DNA of 39,312 nucleotides from Candidatus Gastranaerophilales bacterium (GTDB lineage: Bacteria; Cyanobacteriota; Vampirovibrionia; Gastranaerophilales; Gastranaerophilaceae): assembly GCA_028693235.1 (NCBI GenBank), contig JAQUVW010000007.1, positions 1-39,312 on the forward strand. Reading direction: 5' to 3'. Below the pieces are notes generated by a model. It saw only the letters and a program-made list of their open reading frames with translations. It was not told the origin of the DNA and did no database searches. Positions within the stretch are counted from its first letter, which is position 1. The number at the start of each line of letters is the position of its first letter. The position numbers and the translations under genes are program-made. Below are positions 26,060 to 33,916 of the stretch, one piece after another.

Positions 26060-26791
26060 ATTATAATAAAACAAAAGGGCTAATAACAAGTCGGCAACAA
26101 GTAGATAAACAGTTGCTTTAATTGCTGCTTCTGTTGTTGATATACCAACGTTTTTTGCTCCGCCTTCTGTTTGATAACCTTGTGTTGCACAAACCGTTGT
26201 TATGATAATTCCGAAAATTGCACCTTTAATAACGCTGATATAGATATCTCTTGTGTTTAACCATAACCACACAGAGTTCATATATCTATTGGGATGCAAG
26301 CCGATTGTTGCGTATGAAACCAACATTCCGCCGATTATGCCGAACAATTCTGCTATCAGCACGACCATTGGAACAGTTACTGCTGCTGCAATAATTCTGG
26401 GTGCAAAATAATATCCTACAGGATTTACTTTCAATGTTTTCATTGCATCTACTTGAGATGTGACTTTCATATTAGCGATTTCAGCACTTATTGCTGTTCC
26501 GGCTCTTGCACTAATCGCTAAAGCTGCAAATCCCGGTGCTATTTCTCTAATCAAAGCAATAGCCAGAAATCCGCCTACGTAGTTTTCTGCTCCGCTCATC
26601 AAAAATTGTTTGGAAACTTGAAGTGCTATGACAACAGCTGCGATAAACACTATGATAAGTGCTATCGGCAGCGAGTCATAACTAATCATTGCTGCTCTGC
26701 TTATTACAGAGCCAAACTTTACATTTTTGTCAAAAATGTATTTGATTGATGTTATTAGGTTTTGAATACAAAGTCCTAAAAAATTAATCAT
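26048..26791 (-). CDS. MlaE/YrbE-family ABC transporter permease
   Basis: 247 residues with about five or six membrane helices. The family moves phospholipids between inner and outer membranes in diderms (Mla system) or lipids in chloroplasts and cyanobacteria (TGD1-like). The conserved core is seen as REIAPGFAALAISARAGTAISAEIANMKVTSQVDAMKTLKVNP (about 85-125, split here only for description: GRAG-like SARAGTAISAE followed by QVDAMKTL). The ATPase and MCE-domain partners are not in the window. ATG 26791 lies inside the end of ilvE (eight-base overlap), so translation is coupled. Confidence 0.88.
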   Translation of the reverse strand: MINFLGLCIQNLITSIKYIFDKNVKFGSVISRAAMISYDSLPIALIIVFIAAVVIALQVSKQFLMSGAENYVGGFLAIALIREIAPGFAALAISARAGTAISAEIANMKVTSQVDAMKTLKVNPVGYYFAPRIIAAAVTVPMVVLIAELFGIIGGMLVSYATIGLHPNRYMNSVWLWLNTRDIYISVIKGAIFGIIITTVCATQGYQTEGGAKNVGISTTEAAIKATVYLLVADLLLALLFYYNLPS

Positions 26792-27704
26792 AAATAGGTG
26801 TGCACCATTTTTTGTATTTTTCGACTTTGCCTTTTACAACATCAAAGTATAATTTTTGAATTTTGTCAGTAATAGGTCCGACTTCTCCTGTTCCAACGAG
26901 TCTATTGTCAATCTTAGTTATAGGACTGATTTGAGCACCTGTGCCACAGTAGAAAGCTTCGTCAGAGATATAAAGTTCTGTTCTGTCGATTTCTCTTTGA
27001 ACAGTTTCTATGCCTAAGTCTTTTGCAATCTCAATAATTGTGTTTCTGGTAACGCCAACCAAAATATTATCAGTGGTATTTGAGGTTACGAGTTTGCCGT
27101 TTTGAACCAAGAATAAGTTCATTGCAGAGCCCTCTGTCACGTGTCCGTCCGGTGAAAGAACGATAGCATCGTCAAAACCGGCCATTCTTGCGTCGGTTAC
27201 GATAAGAGCTGTATTTGCATAACAACCGGAAACTTTTGCACGTGGCGGAATTGCATTGTCATCAGAACGTTTCCAGCTTGAAACGCAAACGCTCAAACCT
27301 TTTGATGTATCAATATAATCACCCAATGGAATTGTGAAAATTAAAAGTGAATCAGGGTTATCAATTAAGCCGGGTCCGATTTTTAACGCACTTTTATAAA
27401 TTTGTGGTCGCATATAAGCATCTGCTTTATAGTCGTTTTTCTTGAATAGTCCTCTTGCTAATTCTACAAGCTCATCAGCTGTATATTTTGTATGCATGTG
27501 CATGATTTTTCCGCTGCGGATTAATCTTTCCATGTGTTCTTTTACTCTAAACGCATACATTTGGTTTTCTTCTTTGTTGTAGTATGCACGAATACCTTCG
27601 AAAACAGATGTTCCGTACAAGAATGCGTGATTTCTGACAGGGATGGTGGCTTCACTCATTTTTACATATTCGCCATCCATAAAAACTAAATCATCTTTGG
27701 TCAC
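26784..27704 (-). CDS. ilvE: branched-chain amino acid aminotransferase
   Basis: 306 residues, fold-type IV PLP enzyme that transaminates valine, leucine and isoleucine with 2-oxoglutarate. Seen: NHAFLYGTSVFEGIRAYYN near the N-terminus, the likely PLP lysine K157 in AKVSGCYANTAL, and the phosphate-binding region VTEGSAMNLFLV and GVTRNTIIEIA. The start is GTG 27704, supported by a perfect AGGAGG (plus-strand 27712-27717) seven bases upstream. It is followed by the mlaE-like gene with an eight-base overlap. Functional pairing of these two genes is not obvious. Confidence 0.93.
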   Translation of the reverse strand: MTKDDLVFMDGEYVKMSEATIPVRNHAFLYGTSVFEGIRAYYNKEENQMYAFRVKEHMERLIRSGKIMHMHTKYTADELVELARGLFKKNDYKADAYMRPQIYKSALKIGPGLIDNPDSLLIFTIPLGDYIDTSKGLSVCVSSWKRSDDNAIPPRAKVSGCYANTALIVTDARMAGFDDAIVLSPDGHVTEGSAMNLFLVQNGKLVTSNTTDNILVGVTRNTIIEIAKDLGIETVQREIDRTELYISDEAFYCGTGAQISPITKIDNRLVGTGEVGPITDKIQKLYFDVVKGKVEKYKKWCTPIYD

Positions 27705-27816
27705 TATAGTGCCTCCTTTTTTATTTCGGTTGTGCTAGTCTATTCTAGCATATATTTCAACTTTGGAGTAAATTTTTAACATACTTTTAATACAGCGATT
27801 AGACGATTTTATCCAC

Positions 27817-27847
27817 AAAAAAAGCTTCCTATAAAGAAAGCTTTTTT
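27817..27847 (-). terminator. terminator after the 708-residue gene
   Basis: On the minus strand AAAAAAGCTTTC, loop, GGAAGCTTTTTTT: a stem of about ten pairs followed by seven T. It lies ten bases past the stop at 27858 and separates the gene from ilvE. A lone consensus DnaA box TTATCCACA abuts it at 27809-27817. Confidence 0.75.
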
Positions 27848-27857
27848 AATAAAATAA

Positions 27858-29984
27858 TTATTTTTGTTTCGTTTCTATTTTTTTATAAACGCTATTTTGT
27901 TCTTGCTTTGTCTCTTTGGGAACAGCCATAAAATAAGGGTTTTGATATGTTTTATATGCTTGAGTTTTAGAATCGGCTATTTTAGTTGGAGTTTGAGCGG
28001 TTCCGTTTTGATTTGGAGTTTCAGGTTTTGTTTCTGCCGCTTTAGCGTTTCTGTTTTTGAACTTTTTCTTAGTAATGTGTTCGTTTATCTTTGGTAAGGC
28101 GAAGCCTAAGAAAGCAGGTACTAATACGCACATTGATAAGAAGTCGAATTTGCTGTTAAGAGCTTTTGCTTTGTGTAAAAATTCGTTATAAATTGTTTTG
28201 CCGTCAGCACCAATGTTGTTTTTAAATAAGCCGTACAAATCATCAATATCTTTTGATTTATTGGTAACCGCTTTTTTAATTGAGTCGGAAATAGTTTTGT
28301 TGTCTGCTTTTGCAAAATTTTCGGCACCGCCACAGATATTTTCGAGTAATGTTTTAGATTTATCGGTAGTGCTGAATATTTTTTTCAAATTGCCGCCTTG
28401 GTTATCGACAAATTCGCAGAAGCCTTCAATACCTTTTTTGTAGTCTTCAAGGTTACTGTATTTTGAAGTTAAGGCGTCACTTTTAAGTATTTGGATACCT
28501 TTTACGGGTTTAAGATAGTCTAAGAATTTTCCTATAGGAGTTTTGGCTTTAAATGCGTCGTCTTTAATCGCTAGTACATATCCTGATTTTGCTTCTGAGC
28601 TTTTTGTGAAAAGTTTTGCTAAAGCTCTGGCTCCAAAACCCATTGTTGCAATTGAGATAGTATCACGTCTTATGATTTCTTCACGGTCATAATTGTCTTG
28701 AGCTTGGACAATTCTGGGGGCTAAAACTCCACCAAGCATTGCAGTCATTAACATCGGAAATGACATATCTACGCCATCAAATTCTATGGTCTTTGCAATT
28801 TTTGATAATCCTGAACCATTGACAATATTATCTGCCATTTTTGCAGGATTCATACCGAAAGATGGTTGTTTTGCATTTGTTTGTTTTTTATCTGTTTCCG
28901 TTGTTTCTTGAGTTTGGTTAGGTTTTGTTGCTGTTTGGCTATTTGCAGTTGGAACAGCTCCTTGTGCTTGTTGTTCTTCAAGACCTCTTAAAGCAGGATT
29001 GTCTTTACTTATATTGTATAATTTAGGAATAATAGACAAAAATCCCATTACGGCAGCCATCATTCCGATGTTTACGCCAAATCTTGTATTTATTCTTTTT
29101 ACGTTAAATTTGTCAACGAATTTGCCTACAGTTTCAACAAAGTTTTCAGGTGCTTTTGTAAAGTTTTTTTGGGTTTGTTTTATCGCATCATCGCTGTAGT
29201 CTGCGATATGAGATACCATTTTTTTGAAGGTTGTTGCGATTGAGCCACCTTCAACTTTTGCATTTTTGATTTTTGCTGTCAAAAAGTCTGAAGTCGGATT
29301 GTCGGCGTATTTTTTAGTTAATTTAACAAATTTTTCCGCAACGTCGTTTAAGGCATCTTGTTGAGAGCCTTCAACTCTTATGCCTCGCATATTTGTTATT
29401 AAGCCTTTTTTCTTTTTGCTTCCTAAATTAATTAAGTCAGATGCGATTTCGTCTATTTCTTTTTCGACAATTTTGCCTTTTTGACCTGTGGTTTCTTCAA
29501 TAATATTGGAAACAACATTTTTATAGAAATCTTTTTTAAGTTTTACTCCGTCGGTAATATTTTCGGGAGAAACAGTGTTTTTGTATATATCGCCCAAGCC
29601 TTTAATAAAAGCTGCCGGTACATTTGTCGTTTTTCCGATACCTCTTGTAAGTCCTGCAAGAGCCATGCTCGGTATTATAAACATGCTCGGACCTGTTGTG
29701 AATTCGCGAATAGCTTCTTTTAAAGCGAAAGTTGTATTCTTTTTACCTGCGTTTTCTTTTTTATTACGTGTTAAGCCCGCAATCGGGCGTGGCAAGTTGG
29801 TTCCAAGTGTATCTTGGATACAAAAAGATGCAAAGAGTCCTCCTCTTTCGATTGCATCCATGACATTTATTACGACTGAGTCGACGCCTAATCCTTTGAA
29901 GTTAGGATTGTAATGTGATTTTGCCTGTTCCCCTTGTCGCACTTTCGTTTGCGGCTGTTGTGTAATCTGCTCTGAAATACGCAT
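27858..29984 (-). CDS. 708-residue membrane-associated protein of unknown function
   Basis: I do not recognise a family. N-terminus MRISEQITQQPQTKVRQGEQ is polar, then SHYNPNFKGLGVDSVV (about 23-38) carries an NPNFKG motif. Hydrophobic stretches without charged breaks occur near residues 95-115 (SMFIIPSMALAGL), 300-322 (IGMMAAVMGFLSIIPKL), about 408-428 (FPMLMTAMLGGVLAPRIV) and about 628-646 (LSMCVLVPAFLGFALPKI). Between them are Lys-rich helical parts and a Gln/Thr linker (about 335-375). The C-terminal 60 residues are polar and Lys/Gln-rich. No signal peptide is evident. It is a single gene with its own terminator and a weak start site. The composition suggests a lineage-specific membrane or envelope protein. 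Confidence 0.8.
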   Translation of the reverse strand: MRISEQITQQPQTKVRQGEQAKSHYNPNFKGLGVDSVVINVMDAIERGGLFASFCIQDTLGTNLPRPIAGLTRNKKENAGKKNTTFALKEAIREFTTGPSMFIIPSMALAGLTRGIGKTTNVPAAFIKGLGDIYKNTVSPENITDGVKLKKDFYKNVVSNIIEETTGQKGKIVEKEIDEIASDLINLGSKKKKGLITNMRGIRVEGSQQDALNDVAEKFVKLTKKYADNPTSDFLTAKIKNAKVEGGSIATTFKKMVSHIADYSDDAIKQTQKNFTKAPENFVETVGKFVDKFNVKRINTRFGVNIGMMAAVMGFLSIIPKLYNISKDNPALRGLEEQQAQGAVPTANSQTATKPNQTQETTETDKKQTNAKQPSFGMNPAKMADNIVNGSGLSKIAKTIEFDGVDMSFPMLMTAMLGGVLAPRIVQAQDNYDREEIIRRDTISIATMGFGARALAKLFTKSSEAKSGYVLAIKDDAFKAKTPIGKFLDYLKPVKGIQILKSDALTSKYSNLEDYKKGIEGFCEFVDNQGGNLKKIFSTTDKSKTLLENICGGAENFAKADNKTISDSIKKAVTNKSKDIDDLYGLFKNNIGADGKTIYNEFLHKAKALNSKFDFLSMCVLVPAFLGFALPKINEHITKKKFKNRNAKAAETKPETPNQNGTAQTPTKIADSKTQAYKTYQNPYFMAVPKETKQEQNSVYKKIETKQK

Positions 29985-30309
29985 AAATATACCATTCTAT
30001 TGTCTATACTTTATTAAAATAAGCTGAAAATTTTTATTGCCTTTTTGTGCTCTCATGTTAACAGTTATTTTACAAAGATTAACATTAAGTGTACTTAGTA
30101 TACTTATTAATTTGAAACTTCTCAACACCTAGTATATCCCTTATTCATATATGTTTACAATTTTTGTCTTCATGTTAGAAATTGTAAAAAAAATATGCCA
30201 GCATATTAGTGATGTCTCTTTTACTAATTTTTACTTCTTCCTTAAGGTGTTCTTTAAGGAAGTTTTTTTAACTTGAAAAAAATATTATTCTTAATGTATA
30301 AAAATCTTG
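29985..30309. other. intergenic region between mutL and the 708-residue gene
   Basis: Very AT-rich, no credible protein frame. It probably holds the minus-strand promoter of the 708-residue gene (a TATAGA-like box near 30015). Adjacent nine-base repeats AGTGTACTT (30088-30096) and AGTATACTT (30097-30105) lie in the middle. A plus-strand terminator at 30237-30269 suggests that a plus-strand transcript crosses the right part. Confidence 0.5.
30237..30269 (+). terminator. plus-strand terminator with no plus-strand gene upstream
   Basis: CTTCCTTAA (30237-30245) pairs with TTAAGGAAG (30254-30262), eight-base loop, then TTTTTTT (30263-30269). Flanking genes are both on the minus strand, and the minus-strand reading lacks a T-run, so it points to an unannotated small plus-strand transcript ending here. 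Confidence 0.65.
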
Positions 30310-32073
30310 CTAGGCATTTCTATTGAAAAATGCGGCTACTTCTTTGTTTGAAAGCGTTTTTGATATCGGACGTCCATGCGGGCATGTGTATGGGTGTTTC
30401 GTCTTTTTCCAGTTTTTGATAAGTTCTTCCATTTGCCACAAGTTTAGATGCTCACCAGCTTTTACTGCTGCTTTGCAGGACGTTGTTATTAAAATTTTTT
30501 CTTCTAATGAATCAAGGTTGCCTTTTATATTAACTAAAAGCTCTGCTACTATATCTACAGGTTTTATGTGGGCTATAATTTGAGGGACTTTCCTGAATAT
30601 AATTTGTGTAGCTGAAATTTTTTCGATTTGATAACCGAAAGACATCAATTTGTCTTTGGCTTGCATAAGGAGCTCTACTTCGCTGGTTTCAAGATTTAAA
30701 ATATCAGAAATTAAAAGAAGCTGTGAAGCGTTATTTTTATTGCTTTTGAGCTTTTCATAGATATATCTTTCGTCAGCAATATGTTGGTCTACAATCTCAA
30801 GTCCTGCTTTAGTTTCAATCAAAATGTAGGTGTTATAATACTGACCGATTATGTTATAGTCACGAGAGTCTTCCGTCTGGGGTTCAAGTTCTATTTTAAA
30901 GCTTTTTTGTGGCACTGGCGATTGGCTCTCTTTTACAGGGAAAATCTGTGGTGCAGAATATCTTTCTGTATTTATTGTTGCCGTATCATTTTTTTCTGTT
31001 ATATAAACAGCATTGTCTGATTCTTTTGAAGTTTGGGTAAAAGGTAAAATATTAATGTTTTCTGTTTCCTTATCGGTAGAATAAGTCCGATTTGAAAGGG
31101 CTAAATCTATTGCACTATATAAAAAATTGAATATTTGATTAGGGTTTTTATATCGAACCTCTCTCTTTGTCGGGTGGGCGTTTACGTCCACATCAGAAGT
31201 CGGAATTTCTAAATTTAACACGACGAACGGATATTTCCCATGCGGAAGCATGTTTTTGTATGCTAAATCGATTGCTTTTAGCAAGATAGGACATTTAACC
31301 ATTCTTGAATTTATAAAGGTATAAATTGCTTTTTTGCTTGAACGGGTATAGGCAGGAGTGCTAGTATAACCTGTAATCTTAAGCTTTGAGAGCTCGTCTG
31401 TTTTCTCAATGGGTCTTAAAAATTCAACAAATGAGCTTGAATATATTTCGTTTATCCTTGTTAAAAGGTCAGAATTTTGTCCTGTTGAAATTATATTGTT
31501 GCCGTTGTTTTTCAGGACAAAAGCTACTTCAGGGTGCGATAAAGCAATTGATTGCATTAATTCTTGAATGTAAGCAAATTCTGTTTTTGCACTTTTTAAA
31601 AATTTTAGTCTTACGGGTTGGTTAAAAAACAAGTCTTTAACTTCCATTATCGTGCCTATGGCACAGCCTGTTTGGGATTTTTTTACTACAGAGTTTTGCG
31701 ATTCGACTCTCGTTCCGTATTCAAACTCTTTGGTTCTTGTTGTGCAGGTGACTTTTGCTATTGAAATTATGCTGGCAAGTGCTTCTCCTCTAAAGCCAAG
31801 CGTGTGAATATTCCATAAGTCATTTTCGTTGGAAATTTTACTTGTAGCATGCTTTGAAAAAGCAAGTTCAATGTCGTCAGGATGAATGCCGGAGCCGTTA
31901 TCTGCAATTCTTATATCTCTACATTCGTTGGAAATCGAAACCTCAATTTTTGTTGCACCTGCGTCGACAGAGTTCTCAACAAGCTCTTTCACTACTGATG
32001 ACGGGCGTTCTATTACTTCCCCCGCTGCTATCTGGTTGATTACATGTATTGATAATTGATTAATTCTTTTCAT
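30310..32073 (-). CDS. mutL: DNA mismatch repair protein MutL (endonuclease type)
   Basis: 587 residues. GHKL ATPase domain (about 1-330) with ELVENSVDAGA, DNGSGI, HATSKI and TLGFRGEALASI. The C-terminal dimerisation and endonuclease domain has VDQHIADERYIYE (the DQHA(X)2E(X)4E metal site, with Ile in place of Ala), SCKAAVKAGEHL and TCPHGRPISKTL. This makes it a nicking MutL as found where MutH is absent. It acts with MutS, whose gene is not in the window. ATG 32073 faces the YkgJ-like gene divergently, 29 bases apart. Confidence 0.94.
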   Translation of the reverse strand: MKRINQLSIHVINQIAAGEVIERPSSVVKELVENSVDAGATKIEVSISNECRDIRIADNGSGIHPDDIELAFSKHATSKISNENDLWNIHTLGFRGEALASIISIAKVTCTTRTKEFEYGTRVESQNSVVKKSQTGCAIGTIMEVKDLFFNQPVRLKFLKSAKTEFAYIQELMQSIALSHPEVAFVLKNNGNNIISTGQNSDLLTRINEIYSSSFVEFLRPIEKTDELSKLKITGYTSTPAYTRSSKKAIYTFINSRMVKCPILLKAIDLAYKNMLPHGKYPFVVLNLEIPTSDVDVNAHPTKREVRYKNPNQIFNFLYSAIDLALSNRTYSTDKETENINILPFTQTSKESDNAVYITEKNDTATINTERYSAPQIFPVKESQSPVPQKSFKIELEPQTEDSRDYNIIGQYYNTYILIETKAGLEIVDQHIADERYIYEKLKSNKNNASQLLLISDILNLETSEVELLMQAKDKLMSFGYQIEKISATQIIFRKVPQIIAHIKPVDIVAELLVNIKGNLDSLEEKILITTSCKAAVKAGEHLNLWQMEELIKNWKKTKHPYTCPHGRPISKTLSNKEVAAFFNRNA

Positions 32074-32087
32074 TGCTTTTATTTTAA

Positions 32088-32093
32088 TATAAT
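32088..32093 (+). promoter_or_regulatory. -10 box close to the YkgJ-like start
   Basis: TATAAT lies only nine bases before the ATG at 32103 and no Shine-Dalgarno is present. Transcription would start almost at the start codon, so the mRNA may be leaderless. The -35 region is poor. Confidence 0.35.
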
Positions 32094-32102
32094 ATATTGA
32101 CT

Positions 32103-32828
32103 ATGGATAGTTTGAAACAAGATTATGTTAAGAAAAGAAAGATTTATCGAGATATCTTTTTTAAATCGGAAGACTCTATAAAAAAAGTGCTTTTAGCCTT
32201 AAAAGTAAAACATTTCTGTACTAATTGCAAAGATGTTTGCGAATTTAAGCAGGCTGAAAATCTACTTTTTGCAAAATTACCTCCCGAATGCTCCTACAAA
32301 GAATGGCAAAAAGAAGCACTCTCTAAATTGAAAAATGAAATATCTCGTGATATTTATGTTCGCCTGCAACAAATTTTGGCTTACAGAGAGGATTTCCACT
32401 GCGAAAAATGTGCCTTGTGTTGCAATTTCGCTTGCAGCGAATTTTCTCCTTCTGAATTAAAACAAAAGGCTGACAATGGTGACAAGTTCGCAACTCAGTT
32501 CCTGAGTGTTTTTATTCCTTATGAAAATATTGATGAAGCTAAAAAAATCTACCCAGAATACGTTTCACTTTTAGAAGCTAAATACGGTGATACTGAAAGT
32601 GTCTATTTCTATCATTGCCCCAAATTGTCTGAAAATAATTTGTGCAATGATTATGAAAATCGTCCAGATGTTTGTAGAGATTTTCCGAATAATCCTTTAG
32701 CGATTTTGCCCGATTCGTGCGGGTTTAAGCCTTGGAAAGACGAAATCGAAGTCATCGCACTTTCTTTGCATGCTCTTTTGGAAATTGTTGAGTATTATAT
32801 CGAAAAAATTGAAAAGGCTTTTTTGTAA
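32103..32828 (+). CDS. YkgJ-like cysteine-cluster (putative metal-binding) protein
   Basis: 241 residues from ATG 32103; a TTG at 32097 would add two. A central cluster CEKCALCCNFACSEFSP (about 100-116) and a later CPKLSENNLCNDYENRPDVCRDFP match the YkgJ/UPF0153 pattern thought to bind zinc or an iron-sulphur cluster. An extra N-terminal pair CTNCKDVCEF lies at about 39-48. The rest is helical and soluble. The molecular role of the family is not established. It is divergent from mutL and convergent with rubrerythrin. Confidence 0.85.
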   Translation: MDSLKQDYVKKRKIYRDIFFKSEDSIKKVLLALKVKHFCTNCKDVCEFKQAENLLFAKLPPECSYKEWQKEALSKLKNEISRDIYVRLQQILAYREDFHCEKCALCCNFACSEFSPSELKQKADNGDKFATQFLSVFIPYENIDEAKKIYPEYVSLLEAKYGDTESVYFYHCPKLSENNLCNDYENRPDVCRDFPNNPLAILPDSCGFKPWKDEIEVIALSLHALLEIVEYYIEKIEKAFL

Positions 32829-32831
32829 ATT

Positions 32832-32858
32832 AAAAAGCAGAGGCAAAAGACCCCTGCT
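32832..32858 (-). terminator. terminator after rubrerythrin
   Basis: On the minus strand AGCAGGGG pairs with CCTCTGCT (one G-T wobble) around a short loop, followed by TTTTTAATTT. It also lies just past the convergent YkgJ-like stop and may act weakly for that gene. Confidence 0.65.
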
Positions 32859-32881
32859 CTTTATACAAGATGTTTGCAATC

Positions 32882-33421
32882 TTAATAATTAGCTTTTTTA
32901 AGGAAGAAATATGATTGCGGGTGATTACATACAGGACAAACTGTTGGAGCTTCTTTCCCTACATACAAGTGTCCGCAGTTTGAACATTCCCAAACAGACT
33001 CATCTTCTCTTACAAAAACTTTTCCTTCTTTTATGTTCGCTAAAAGATTGCGGTATCTTTCTTCGTGAGCTTTTTCGATTTCGGCTACCTTTTCAAAAAG
33101 AACGGCAATTTTTTCAAAGCCTTCTTCACGAGCTTCTTTTGCGAATTTAGCATACATATCTGTCCATTCGTAATTCTCGCCGTTAGCAGCTTCTTCAAGG
33201 TTTTTAATGGTGTCGTCAATAGAGCCGCCATTTAATAATTTGAACCAAATTTTTGCATGTTCTTTTTCGTTATTCGCTGTTTCTTCAAAGAATTGACCGA
33301 TTTGGACGTATCCGTCTTTTTTAGCTTTAGATGAAAAATAAGTATATTTATTGCGGGCTTGGGATTCTCCTGCAAAAGCTTCCATCAAGTTCTTTTCTGT
33401 TTTTGAACCTTTTAAATCCAT
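32882..33421 (-). CDS. rbr: rubrerythrin
   Basis: 179 residues. A non-haem diiron peroxidase that reduces hydrogen peroxide in anaerobes. The four-helix diiron domain (about 1-140) has the ligand residues in [28 protein letters not shown] and [14 protein letters not shown]. The C-terminal rubredoxin domain binds one iron through CSNCGHLY and CPVCNHPQ. The start ATG 33421 is supported by AAGGAG upstream; a longer frame reaching 33478 runs into the preceding gene. It lies 32 bases after perR in the same direction, and this pair is a classic peroxide-stress operon. Confidence 0.95.
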   Translation of the reverse strand: MDLKGSKTEKNLMEAFAGESQARNKYTYFSSKAKKDGYVQIGQFFEETANNEKEHAKIWFKLLNGGSIDDTIKNLEEAANGENYEWTDMYAKFAKEAREEGFEKIAVLFEKVAEIEKAHEERYRNLLANIKEGKVFVREDESVWECSNCGHLYVGKEAPTVCPVCNHPQSYFFLKKANY

Positions 33422-33453
33422 ATTAGACTCTCCTTTACTAACCGGTGTCTGAG

Positions 33454-33852
33454 TTATTCGATAGTATTTTTCTCGCATTTACTTTGGCATTCAGGACAAA
33501 CGCCTCTGAATGTAATTTCGTGTTTAATTACTTTAAAGCCAGTTTTTTCTTCAAGTTTTTCGCATATATCCGGTGCAATATCAGCAGGAACATCAAAAAT
33601 TCTGCCACATTCAATACATATTAAATGATAATGCTCAAAAGTATTGTGGTCAAAGTGATCACTGGCTTCAAGCCCTTCTATTTTTTTTATTACCCCTAAC
33701 TCGGCAAGTTTATTCAAATTTCTATAAACTGTTGCAAGGCTTATGTTTGGGTAGGTTTTTTTTAAAATATTATAAATATAGTCTGCAGAAGGGTGAACCA
33801 CATTTTGGGTAAGCGTTTCAAGAATTAGTTCACGTTGTTTCGAATAATTCAT
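33454..33852 (-). CDS. perR: Fur-family peroxide-stress regulator, PerR-like
   Basis: 132 residues. Winged-helix domain (about 1-80, [19 protein letters not shown]) and C-terminal dimerisation/metal domain. The regulatory metal ligands appear as [21 protein letters not shown] and the Asp in RIFDVPAD. The last is Asp rather than Glu, favouring PerR over Fur. The structural zinc site is CIECG with CPECQSKC. Co-transcribed with rubrerythrin. ATG 33852 has AGGTGG upstream. A palindrome upstream is the likely autoregulatory box. Confidence 0.88.
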   Translation of the reverse strand: MNYSKQRELILETLTQNVVHPSADYIYNILKKTYPNISLATVYRNLNKLAELGVIKKIEGLEASDHFDHNTFEHYHLICIECGRIFDVPADIAPDICEKLEEKTGFKVIKHEITFRGVCPECQSKCEKNTIE

Positions 33853-33862
33853 CTAACCACCT

Positions 33863-33885
33863 AAAATAATAACTATTATCATTTT
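33863..33885 (-). promoter_or_regulatory. Per/Fur-box-like palindrome upstream of perR
   Basis: An imperfect 23-base palindrome centred on TAATAACTATTATCA, close to the PerR box TTATAATNATTATAA. It ends 11 bases before the perR start codon, suitable for repression of the perR-rubrerythrin operon. Confidence 0.6.
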
Positions 33886-33916
33886 GACTTATTTTCGCAA
33901 CTTTGTCAATGGTTTG

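Noticed and set aside
27809-27817. consensus DnaA box TTATCCACA as a sign of the replication origin
   Set aside because: It is single, next to a terminator, and no AT-rich unwinding region with further boxes is seen.
29575-29913. 112-codon plus-strand frame
   Set aside because: It is the antisense shadow of the 708-residue gene, with no ribosome site or promoter.
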